A stretch of 64,000 nucleotides of DNA from Nocardioides sp. WS12 (GTDB lineage: Bacteria; Actinomycetota; Actinomycetes; Propionibacteriales; Nocardioidaceae): NCBI RefSeq assembly GCF_014108865.1, contig NZ_CP053928.1:310001-374000 (forward strand), in the 5' to 3' direction. Made by a program: the position numbers and the translations under genes. Positions 49,537-56,850 of the stretch are shown here, in pieces (position 1 is the first letter of the stretch; every line of letters begins with the position of its first letter). Under the pieces are notes generated by a model. That model had not been told where the DNA came from, did not search any database, and was given only the letters and a program-made list of their open reading frames with translations.

Positions 49537-50415
49537 GTGCCCGAGTTGCCCGAAGTCGAGGCGCTGGCCCTGGACCTGAGGAGCCGGCTCGCGGGGCGCG
49601 CCATCACCCGCGTCCACATCGCCGCGTTCAGCGCCCTCAAGACCTACGACCCGCCCCTGGCCGCGATCGAGGGTGCCCTCGTCGACGACGTACGACGACA
49701 CGGCAAGTTCCTCGACATCGAAGCCAGCGGCCTGCACCTCGTGCTGCACCTGGCGCGCGCCGGGTGGATCCGCTGGAAGGACGACGTACCGGCGCTGCCG
49801 CCGCGACCGAACGCGAAGTCGCCGCTCGCCGTCCGGGTGGTCCTCGACGAACAGGACGGCCTGACGCCCGGCCTCGACATCACCGAGGCCGGCACCAAGA
49901 AGTCCCTCGCCCTGTTCCTGGTGCGCGACCCGCTCGACGTCCCCCGGGTCGCGTCGCTCGGACCGGACCCGCTCGCCGACGAGTTCACGCTCGAGCGGCT
50001 GGCCGGGATCCTCAAGGACGCAGGACGCAAGCAACTCAAGGGGGTGCTGCGCCAGCAGGGCACCATCGCCGGCATCGGCAACGCCTACTCCGACGAGATC
50101 CTGCACGCCGCGCGGATGTCGCCGTTCAAGCCGTCCGATGGCCTGACCGACGAGGAACTCGCGATCCTCTACGCCGCCGTACGCACCACCCTCGGCGACG
50201 CGGTCGAACGGTCGCGGGGCCTGCACGCCAGCGAACTCAAGGCCGAGAAGAAGTCGAACCTCGCCGTGCACGGACAGACCGGCAAGCCCTGCCCGGTGTG
50301 CGGCGACATCGTCCGCGAGGTGTCCTTCGCCGACTCCAGCCTGCAGTACTGCGCAACGTGCCAGACGGGCGGCAAGCCGCTCGCCGACAGGCGCATGAGC
50401 AAGCTCCTGAAATAG
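49537..50415 (+). CDS. Fpg/Nei-family DNA glycosylase
   Basis: The 292-residue enzyme begins MPELPEVEALALDLRSRL, with the catalytic Pro and Glu at the N-terminus. A helix-two-turn-helix region (GIGNAYSDEILHAARMSPF) and a C-terminal zinc finger (CPVCGD...CATCQ) follow. It removes oxidised bases and cleaves the strand. Whether it is MutM or Nei type cannot be decided by eye. GTG start at 49537. Confidence 0.94.
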   Translation: MPELPEVEALALDLRSRLAGRAITRVHIAAFSALKTYDPPLAAIEGALVDDVRRHGKFLDIEASGLHLVLHLARAGWIRWKDDVPALPPRPNAKSPLAVRVVLDEQDGLTPGLDITEAGTKKSLALFLVRDPLDVPRVASLGPDPLADEFTLERLAGILKDAGRKQLKGVLRQQGTIAGIGNAYSDEILHAARMSPFKPSDGLTDEELAILYAAVRTTLGDAVERSRGLHASELKAEKKSNLAVHGQTGKPCPVCGDIVREVSFADSSLQYCATCQTGGKPLADRRMSKLLK

Positions 50416-50424
50416 ACTGAGCGC

Positions 50425-50763
50425 ATGATCCCCTCAGTCGAGACCGATGGTGTGCCGAACCCGATTCCCGCGGGCCTGCTGGTCCTCGACGTCCGCGAGG
50501 ACGACGAGTGGGCTGCCGGACACATCGACGGTGCCGTGCACATTCCCCTCGGAGACCTGCCCGTGCGCCTGGGCGAGTTCGTGGAACTCGAGCCGGAGCA
50601 GACGCTGATCGTGTGCAAGGCCGGAGGACGGTCCGCGCGGGCGGGTGCCTACCTGGCCCAGCAGGGCTACGAGGTCGTGAACCTGATCGACGGAATGATC
50701 GGGTGGGAGCGGGCTGGCCGGGCCATGGTTGCGGACACCGGCCAGCCGCCCACCGTCATCTGA
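50425..50763 (+). CDS. Rhodanese-like domain protein
   Basis: The 112-residue protein is a single rhodanese domain (LLVLDVREDDEWAAGHIDGAVHIPLGDL) with the active-site Cys in LIVCKAGGRSARA. It transfers sulfane sulfur or acts in sulfur signalling. It is 9 bp after the glycosylase stop, in the same orientation. Confidence 0.92.
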   Translation: MIPSVETDGVPNPIPAGLLVLDVREDDEWAAGHIDGAVHIPLGDLPVRLGEFVELEPEQTLIVCKAGGRSARAGAYLAQQGYEVVNLIDGMIGWERAGRAMVADTGQPPTVI

Positions 50764-50769
50764 CCAGGG

Positions 50770-51357
50770 TCACTGGGTCGGGACGCCCTCGGTGAGGTTC
50801 TCCAGCTCCTCCTGAAGGCTGGCGAGGTCCTCGGGAGAGATGTCCGTGGGGATGCCCGAGGGGACGTCGGACGGCAGGTCCGTTCCCGGGTCGCTGCCCG
50901 CGCCGTCGTCGGAGCCCTCGTCCGAGCTGTCCTCGGAGCAGGTCTCGGTCTCGTACTTGTTGTACGCCTCGACCTTCTCCTTCTCGTCCTTGGACAGGTC
51001 GGCCTCGAACGGGTCCTCGCCCTCCTCGGCCTCGAAGGCCTCCTTGAGGTCGTCTCCGCTGAGGCCCTTGACGGCGTCGAGCTGGATCTCGAAGCCCTCA
51101 CGCTCCTCGTCCGAGATGTCCTCGGGGGTGCCGACCTCTTCGATCTTCTCGGCGCTCTCCTTGATCAGGTCGACCGCCTTGTCGTAGTCCTTGTCGGTGA
51201 TCGCCTTGCCGAACTCCTCGCTGCCGGCGTCTCCGACTGCCTTGCAGTAGTCCTCCTTGGAGGCGTCGGCGGGAGCACCGCCACCACAGGCAGTGAGCGA
51301 GAGGGCAAGCAGGACAGCGGCACCTGCGGCAGCCACGGGGCGCTTGATCGAGGTCAT
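50770..51357 (-). CDS. Lipoprotein, paralogue 1
   Basis: From ATG 51357 the product is 195 residues: a lipoprotein signal (MTSIKRPVAAAGAAVLLALS) with lipobox LTAC, a helical acidic domain (about 30-130; EDYCKAVGDAGSEEFGKAIT, IEEVGTPEDISDEEREGFEI) and an acidic/Pro/Ser tail (about 140-195). It shares the leader and core motifs (GTPEDISDEEREGFEI) with the gene at 51554. Function unknown; surface-located. Confidence 0.8.
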   Translation of the reverse strand: MTSIKRPVAAAGAAVLLALSLTACGGGAPADASKEDYCKAVGDAGSEEFGKAITDKDYDKAVDLIKESAEKIEEVGTPEDISDEEREGFEIQLDAVKGLSGDDLKEAFEAEEGEDPFEADLSKDEKEKVEAYNKYETETCSEDSSDEGSDDGAGSDPGTDLPSDVPSGIPTDISPEDLASLQEELENLTEGVPTQ

Positions 51358-51485
51358 CAGGGTGATTCCTTTCCTGGAGTCACGGGTCACCGAGCTGTGC
51401 CCGCGGACAGGGCAGCGGCTGTGAGCCAACTGCCCACCACACCCTGCCCTGTCAGTCTCAGACTATTCACAGGTTAGGAAAACGC

Positions 51486-51514
51486 CAGATGGCCGGCGGT
51501 TGGCCGGCCATCTG
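51486..51514 (-). terminator. Rho-independent terminator of the lipoprotein gene at 51554
   Basis: CAGATGGCCGGC and GCCGGCCATCTG form a perfect 12-bp hairpin with a 5-nt loop. On the minus strand it is followed by GCGTTTTCC. It ends transcripts coming from the 51554 gene. Confidence 0.75.
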
Positions 51515-51553
51515 TGAAGGGTGCTGGGAAGGGTTCTGCGAGGGATCAACCGG

Positions 51554-51988
51554 TCATTCGGCGATCGCGTCGGCACATTCCTTCTGTGCGTACTCGAAGA
51601 ACTTCTCGACCTTCTTGTTCTCGTCATCGGAGACCCCGGGCAAGTTGTCCTCGCCGCCCTTGTCCCCGAACTCCTTCTGTGCCTCTTCGTAGTCCAGGTC
51701 GGTGACCACGTCGACCACGATCTCGAAGCCCTCGCGCTCTTCGTCGCTGATCTTCTCGGGCGTGCCGATGTCACCCAGGTCGGCGTAGGCGCCCTGGATG
51801 TCCTTCCACTCGTCCTCCGTCGGCTCCTCGCCGGCCAGGTCGCTGGACTTCGTGACGACGTCGGTGATGCCGCCGCAGAAGTCCTTCGACGAGGCGTCGG
51901 ACGGGTAGCCCCCGCCACAGGCGGTGAGGGAGAGAGCGAGGAGGACGCTGGCGCCCAGGGTGGCCAGCGGGCGCTTGATCGAAGTCAT
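51554..51988 (-). CDS. Lipoprotein, paralogue 2
   Basis: The 144-residue protein has the same leader as paralogue 1 (MTSIKRP...LALSLTACGGG) and the same core motif (GTPEKISDEEREGFEI), but lacks the long acidic tail. The two lie in tandem and arose by duplication. Its ATG overlaps the aat stop by 4 nt, so it is expressed with aat, but no functional link is evident. Confidence 0.8.
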   Translation of the reverse strand: MTSIKRPLATLGASVLLALSLTACGGGYPSDASSKDFCGGITDVVTKSSDLAGEEPTEDEWKDIQGAYADLGDIGTPEKISDEEREGFEIVVDVVTDLDYEEAQKEFGDKGGEDNLPGVSDDENKKVEKFFEYAQKECADAIAE

Positions 51989-52713
51989 GGCGCGAACATG
52001 TCAGGCCACGCCACGTTGAGCAAGCCCTCGAGCCTTCCGATGTACGACGCCCGCGGGATCTCGCGCACACCGAGCCCCTGCAGGTGGGCGGTGGCCCACT
52101 GGACGTCGATCAGGCGCTCCCCCGCTGCGCCGGCCGGGTCGGCCCGCAGCCCTTCGACGAGGCCCATCAGCGCCACCTTCGACGCATCGGTCTCGTGGTG
52201 GAACATCGACTCCCCGGCAAAAAGGCCGCCGATCGCGACGCCGTACAGGCCACCGACGAGGCGGCCCTCGCGCCAGGTCTCGACGGAGTGCGCCCATCCG
52301 AGTCGGTGCAGGGCGCCGTAGGCCCGCGCGATCCGCTTGTCGATCCAGCCGTGCGGCCGCCGCGGGTCGGCGCACGCGGTGACGACGTCGTCGAAGGCGG
52401 TGTCGACGCGGATCTCGAAACCGCGCGCCGCGCGGCGCATCGACCGCGACACCTTCAGTTCGTCGAGCGGGAGGACACCGCGGCGCGCCGGGCTCCACCA
52501 GCCGACGCTACGTCCTTCGGGCATCGGGAACAGGCCGGTCCGGTAGGCCGCGAGCAGGGTGCCGGGTTGGAGGTCGGCCCCCATGCCGACCAGGTCGCTG
52601 GCGTCGGCGGAGCCGTCGTCGCCGTACCCCTCGACGGGGCCCTGCGCGGGCAGCGCCGCCAGGTCCGCCCGACTCGGGAACTCCCACGGAGTGGGCGGCG
52701 GTTCGACGGGCAC
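51985..52713 (-). CDS. aat: Leucyl/phenylalanyl-tRNA--protein transferase
   Basis: The 242-residue protein from GTG 52713 has the conserved YRTGLFPMPE, GWWSPARRGVLPLDELKVSRSM, HSVETWREGRLVGGLYGVAIGGLFAGESMFHH and LIDVQWATAHLQGLG. It adds Leu or Phe to the N-terminus of Arg/Lys-starting proteins, marking them for degradation by the N-degron pathway. The ClpS/ClpAP partner is not in the window. ATGA overlap with the next lipoprotein. Confidence 0.95.
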   Translation of the reverse strand: MPVEPPPTPWEFPSRADLAALPAQGPVEGYGDDGSADASDLVGMGADLQPGTLLAAYRTGLFPMPEGRSVGWWSPARRGVLPLDELKVSRSMRRAARGFEIRVDTAFDDVVTACADPRRPHGWIDKRIARAYGALHRLGWAHSVETWREGRLVGGLYGVAIGGLFAGESMFHHETDASKVALMGLVEGLRADPAGAAGERLIDVQWATAHLQGLGVREIPRASYIGRLEGLLNVAWPDMFAP

Positions 52714-52770
52714 GCACGTCACCCTACGAGGCCGCTGAGGCGCAGCTTGCCGTCCGCCTAGGATCGAACC

Positions 52771-53469
52771 ATGGCATCTCGTCTGAAGAAGGGTCTCGCG
52801 GTCGAGGCAGCCCGGAAGGTCGCGCCCAGGATCACCCACATGGCGCCGGGACTGACCCAGTCGTTCGTGCGCGAGGCGCTGAACCGGGCGATCGCCGGCG
52901 CCGGTCCGTTGCCTCCCGCGGCCCAGGCCGCGGAGACCCAGCTGCGCGAGCAGAACGGGAACGTCGACAAGGCCATCCGCGAACTCATCCAGAACCACGT
53001 CGCCTACGCGGGTGTCGAAGGTCTGACCACCAACCTCGGCGGCTTGATCACGGCCACGATCGTGGCTCCCGCCAGCATCGCCGGACTCGCCCTCATCCAG
53101 TGCCGGATGGTCGCGGGCATCGCGCACCTGCGTGGCTATGACCTCGACGACCCGCGGGTGCGCAACGCGATCCTGGTGACGGTCCTGGGCGACGACGCGG
53201 TGGTCAAGATGGTCAAGCGCAAGTTGCTGCCGGCTCCGCCGATGGCGATCGCCACCGCACCCCAGCACGACCCGGAGCTCGACCGCACGGTGTCCTCCGC
53301 GCTGGCCACCGAGATGATCACGCGGGTGATCGGCAAGCGGATGGCGACCACCCTCGGCAAGCGCGTGCCCGTCGTCGGCGGCGCCGTCGGGGCAGCCACC
53401 GATGGCTGGAGCACCTGGAAGGTCGGCCGCTACGCCGGCCGGGAGTTCCTGCCCCGCACCGTCCGGTAG
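52771..53469 (+). CDS. EcsC-like protein
   Basis: The 232-residue protein has the EcsC-like pattern of alternating helical stretches: GGLITATIVAPASIAGLALIQCRMVAGIAHLRGYDLDD, VTVLGDDAVVKMVKRKL, and the C-terminal RVPVVGGAVGAATDGWSTWKVGR. EcsC proteins occur with ABC exporters in other bacteria, but none is here. It is convergent with the sulfotransferase and overlaps it by 40 bp at the tail. Confidence 0.65.
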   Translation: MASRLKKGLAVEAARKVAPRITHMAPGLTQSFVREALNRAIAGAGPLPPAAQAAETQLREQNGNVDKAIRELIQNHVAYAGVEGLTTNLGGLITATIVAPASIAGLALIQCRMVAGIAHLRGYDLDDPRVRNAILVTVLGDDAVVKMVKRKLLPAPPMAIATAPQHDPELDRTVSSALATEMITRVIGKRMATTLGKRVPVVGGAVGAATDGWSTWKVGRYAGREFLPRTVR

Positions 53470-54656
53470 GCCCCGAGGACCTTGCTGCCGCTGCGGCTGC
53501 TCTCGAGCCGCTGCACCGTGCGCTCCATCGAGCGCCGCGTCCTGGAGACCCGTGCCTCGGCCAGTTCGCGCTGCAGGTCGTCGATCTCGCCGCGGAGCCG
53601 GTCGAGCTCGTTCTCCCGCTGGACCGACTCGACCAGCAGGGTCCGCAACGCATCCACCGCCGCGCTGGCGACCTGACGCTCGGACGGCCGGTCCGGGTCG
53701 GACCACTTCTCGGCCTTCGGCCGGGTTCCCCGGAGATCGGCGAGGTCGCCCACGACGTCGTACTTCTTGTCCGCGAGCTCGGCGATCCACTCCTCGGTGA
53801 GCTCGGCGATCCAGTCGAACTGGTCCGGCGGGAGAGCCAACCGCGGTGAATCGGTGCGCGCGGACAGGGTGCGGTGGGCGAGCAGTTCGCGGACCAGGTA
53901 GCGGTAGTGGTGGGCCCGCAGGTCGCCGGCGGCCGCCCGGTTGATGCGTCGTACGAGCGCCGTCTCCGGCACGCCGAGGCTGACGTTGGCGCGATCCGCG
54001 CCGAGGTCGAGGTCCAGGTCGTCGAGACCGAAGGCCGCACTGAAGCGCTGCCACAGCACCTCCGGCGCACCGCCGGGGCGCGGCACGGTGACGATGTGGA
54101 TCCGTTCGGGGGGAATCGTCGCGCCCCAGCGGGCCAGGATGTCGGGGATCTCCTGGACCCCCCAGAACCACGACCCCACCCGGTCACTGCGTTCGGGATC
54201 GCGGATCAGGTCGAGGAAGCGCGAGAACCGGAACTTCGCCCGGTGCTTGACGTTCTCCTGCCACTCGGCAGGAATCTGGCGCACCAGATCGCGCGCCGAA
54301 ACGATCAGGTGCACCTCGGCACCGCTGCCGTCGGGCTCGTGGCCGAGCGAGGACAACGCCCGCTCCACCTGGGTGCGCGAGGCGGTGGCGAGGATCTCGT
54401 GGCTGATGATCGAGATGCCGTCGTGCTCGCGCACCGTCTCGGCCAGTCGGTCCCACGCGCCGACGGCTTCCTGCTCGAGCCCGCCCCACGGCAGCCGCAT
54501 CAGGTCCAGTGCGGCCAGGAAGTGGGCGTCGAAACGGTCCGCCGGATAGTTCACGCCCTGCTCGAGGAGGCGCTCCCGGTTCTGGAACAGCACCTCCTGG
54601 AGGTACGACGTCCCCGTCTTGGGTGTCCCGACATGGAGGAGGACCCGGCGACTCAC
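53430..54656 (-). CDS. Sulfotransferase-family protein
   Basis: The 408-residue protein begins with the PAPS-binding loop LLHVGTPKTGTSYLQEVLFQNRE (about 6-20). A central region (VHLIVSARDLVRQIPAEWQENVKH) corresponds to the 3'-phosphate-binding Arg/Ser motif. A C-terminal coiled coil follows (about 335-375; VQRENELDRLRGEIDDLQRELAEARV). It probably sulfates a glycan or small molecule. GTG start at 54656 overlaps the downstream partner gene (GTGA). The PAPS-forming enzymes are not in the window. Confidence 0.82.
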   Translation of the reverse strand: MSRRVLLHVGTPKTGTSYLQEVLFQNRERLLEQGVNYPADRFDAHFLAALDLMRLPWGGLEQEAVGAWDRLAETVREHDGISIISHEILATASRTQVERALSSLGHEPDGSGAEVHLIVSARDLVRQIPAEWQENVKHRAKFRFSRFLDLIRDPERSDRVGSWFWGVQEIPDILARWGATIPPERIHIVTVPRPGGAPEVLWQRFSAAFGLDDLDLDLGADRANVSLGVPETALVRRINRAAAGDLRAHHYRYLVRELLAHRTLSARTDSPRLALPPDQFDWIAELTEEWIAELADKKYDVVGDLADLRGTRPKAEKWSDPDRPSERQVASAAVDALRTLLVESVQRENELDRLRGEIDDLQRELAEARVSRTRRSMERTVQRLESSRSGSKVLGAYRTVRGRNSRPA

Positions 54657-55804
54657 GATGCCTCCTTCACGGGCGGGCGCACAGGATCGAGCAGCAGGCC
54701 CAGCGCGAGCGCCAGGACCTCGGCGGCGACAGGTTCGACGGGGTCCGCCGCGAGCGGACCGGGCAACATTCGATCGAGATCGCCGAGCACAGGGTAGCCA
54801 GCAGCAGCGATCTCGTGGTGGGTGCGTTCAGCCTGTGTCGCGAGCCAGGTCTCCCAGCCCGGAGGGACGGTCAGCGCCGGGCCACCGCGGCCGTCGAGCC
54901 GCCCGACGAGGGCGGCGCGGAGCAGGCGGGGACGGGCCTCGGACGGAACCATCCCACCGAGCGGCTGACCCACGCGGCGGACCAGGTCGACGGCGTTCGC
55001 GCCGAGCCGGGGCGGCTCAGGAACGGATGCGACACCGAGTTCGGCGGCCAGCGCCGACGGGTCGAGGACGACCCGGACCTGCGCGGCGCCGTACCGCTGC
55101 ACGGCGGCGTTGGCCATCCTCGGCAGGTCGGCCCGCGGGGGCAACCGGCCGGCGGTCGCGAAGATCTCCACGAACTCCGGCCAGGTCGGACCGCCCTGGT
55201 CGAAGGCGCGGGCAGTCCAGGCGTCGGCCACGACCGTGCCGAGGTCATCGGCAAGGAGGTACGCCGTCGCCCCGCGCCCGCCGGGACGCAGACCCTGCGC
55301 CGCGAGAGCGGCGCTCATCGCGCGGGCCCGCCAGGGAACTCCGACGATCACGAAGGGCTGTTCCTGGGGGCGTCGCGCGTCGCGCACCCGGTCGACCAGG
55401 CCGCGCCGCTGCGGCGGGGCCTCCTCGATCGCGGCGATGTCGTCGGCGATCAGTCCGGCTGCGACGCGGAGGAACTCGTGCTCGGGCAACGTGTCCGGAT
55501 CGACCGGACGTGGTCCGAACCGCTGCGGCTCGCCGTCGCCAGCGACGGGCAGGTCACCGCGGCCGCGGCCGGTGACGCCCGCAGCCAGAATCCGGTCGGC
55601 GGTGGCGCGCGGGAGCTTCCGTCCCGTCGCTTCGGCGGCAAGGTTCGCGCGCCGCAGCAGGCCGAGTTGCTGGGCTCCCGGCAGGTACGACGAGAACGGG
55701 TCGGCCTCGCCGGGATCCGCCGTGTTCAGCCAGTCCTGCCACGGCGTGGTGCTCCCGCTGCGCAGCGCAGCGGCCCACCCCCAGGCACGCCGTTGACCAC
55801 TCAT
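54653..55804 (-). CDS. Sulfotransferase-associated protein, function unknown
   Basis: The 383-residue protein starts at ATG 55804 and overlaps the sulfotransferase start by 4 nt. It is a soluble, mostly alpha/beta protein (PFVIVGVPWRARAMSAALAAQGL, ATAYLLADDLGTVVADAWTARAFDQGG, QVRVVLDPSALAAELG), with no signal peptide or recognised motif. The tight overlap says the two work together; it may be an acceptor-handling or polysaccharide-related partner. Confidence 0.6.
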   Translation of the reverse strand: MSGQRRAWGWAAALRSGSTTPWQDWLNTADPGEADPFSSYLPGAQQLGLLRRANLAAEATGRKLPRATADRILAAGVTGRGRGDLPVAGDGEPQRFGPRPVDPDTLPEHEFLRVAAGLIADDIAAIEEAPPQRRGLVDRVRDARRPQEQPFVIVGVPWRARAMSAALAAQGLRPGGRGATAYLLADDLGTVVADAWTARAFDQGGPTWPEFVEIFATAGRLPPRADLPRMANAAVQRYGAAQVRVVLDPSALAAELGVASVPEPPRLGANAVDLVRRVGQPLGGMVPSEARPRLLRAALVGRLDGRGGPALTVPPGWETWLATQAERTHHEIAAAGYPVLGDLDRMLPGPLAADPVEPVAAEVLALALGLLLDPVRPPVKEAS

Positions 55805-55843
55805 GGTCCAACCGTAGCGCTGGCTCAATTGGTGCGAATCAGC

Positions 55844-55912
55844 CGGCAGCGTGGCGAGAGGCGTCGGCGGCAGCTTGCTGCCCTCGCTGCGCCGAAGACA
55901 CGCTCGGCCAAT
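55844..55912. repeat. Interspersed palindromic repeat, family C, copy 2
   Basis: Matches 13852-13923 in three blocks: CGGCAGCGTGGCG, GGCAGCTTGCTGCCC and GCCGAAGACACGCTCG. It fills the gap between the HMG-CoA lyase stop and the start of the 54653 gene. Confidence 0.6.
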
Positions 55913-56850
55913 CAGTGCAGCAGGGCCCGGACGACGGCGGAGGGGCTCGGACGCCCCAATTGCTGGGCCATCCAGCCACTGGTCTGCACGACGGCGTCGA
56001 GATCGACGCCGTGCTCGATGCCCAGACCGGTGAGGAACCAGACCAGGTCCTCGGTGGCGAGGTTGCCCGTGGCGCTCTTGGCATAGGGGCACCCGCCGAG
56101 ACCACCGGCGCTGGCGTCGTACGTCGTCACGCCGGCCTGGAGGCCTGCGTGCACGTTGGTGAGCGCCTGGCCGTAGGTGTCGTGGAAGTGCAGCGCGAGC
56201 CGATCGGGGCTGATCCCCGCGTCGGTGAACGCGTTGACGAGCGTGCGGACGTGACCGGCGGTGGCGACACCGATGGTGTCCCCGAGGCTGAGCTGGCCAA
56301 CGCCGAGGTCGAGCAGGCGCTGGCCCACGGCGACGACCTGTTCGATCGGGACAGGTCCCTCCCACGGGTCGCCGAAGCACATCGAGACGTAGCCACGGAC
56401 GTCCATCCCCGACTCCAGGGCACGGCCGATCGTGGGGTCGAACATCTCGAACTGGGTCTCGATCGTGCGGTTCAGGTTCTTCTGCGCGAACGTCTCGGTG
56501 GCCGAAGCGAAGACGGCGACGTGGCGCAGCCCGAGGTCGACGGCGCGATCGAGGCCCCGCTCGTTGGGGACCAGGACGGGGAGTTGCAGGGCAGCGTCGC
56601 CGAGCTCGGCCTTCAGGCCGGTCATCAGGTCGGCCGCGTCAGCGAGCTGGGGCACCCACTTCGGGTGGACGAAACTGGTCGCCTCGACGATCGGCAGCCC
56701 GGCCGCGAGCAGGCGCTGCACGAACGCCGCCTTCACCTCGGTCGGCACGATCGCCTTCTCGTTCTGCAGGCCGTCGCGCGGACCGACCTCGTAGATGGTG
56801 ACCTTCGGCGGCAGGCCGGGCTCGTGAACCACCATCGGCAGGGCGGTCAT
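55912..56850 (-). CDS. Hydroxymethylglutaryl-CoA lyase
   Basis: The 312-residue TIM-barrel lyase has TIYEVGPRDGLQNEKAIV (metal Asp), LSLGDTIGVA, LALHFHDTYGQALTN and the Cys signature GGLGGCPYAKSATGN. It cleaves HMG-CoA to acetyl-CoA and acetoacetate, the last step of leucine breakdown. It starts at ATG 56850 with a 4-nt overlap (ATGA) to the carboxylase alpha gene and ends the MCC operon. Confidence 0.95.
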   Translation of the reverse strand: MTALPMVVHEPGLPPKVTIYEVGPRDGLQNEKAIVPTEVKAAFVQRLLAAGLPIVEATSFVHPKWVPQLADAADLMTGLKAELGDAALQLPVLVPNERGLDRAVDLGLRHVAVFASATETFAQKNLNRTIETQFEMFDPTIGRALESGMDVRGYVSMCFGDPWEGPVPIEQVVAVGQRLLDLGVGQLSLGDTIGVATAGHVRTLVNAFTDAGISPDRLALHFHDTYGQALTNVHAGLQAGVTTYDASAGGLGGCPYAKSATGNLATEDLVWFLTGLGIEHGVDLDAVVQTSGWMAQQLGRPSPSAVVRALLH

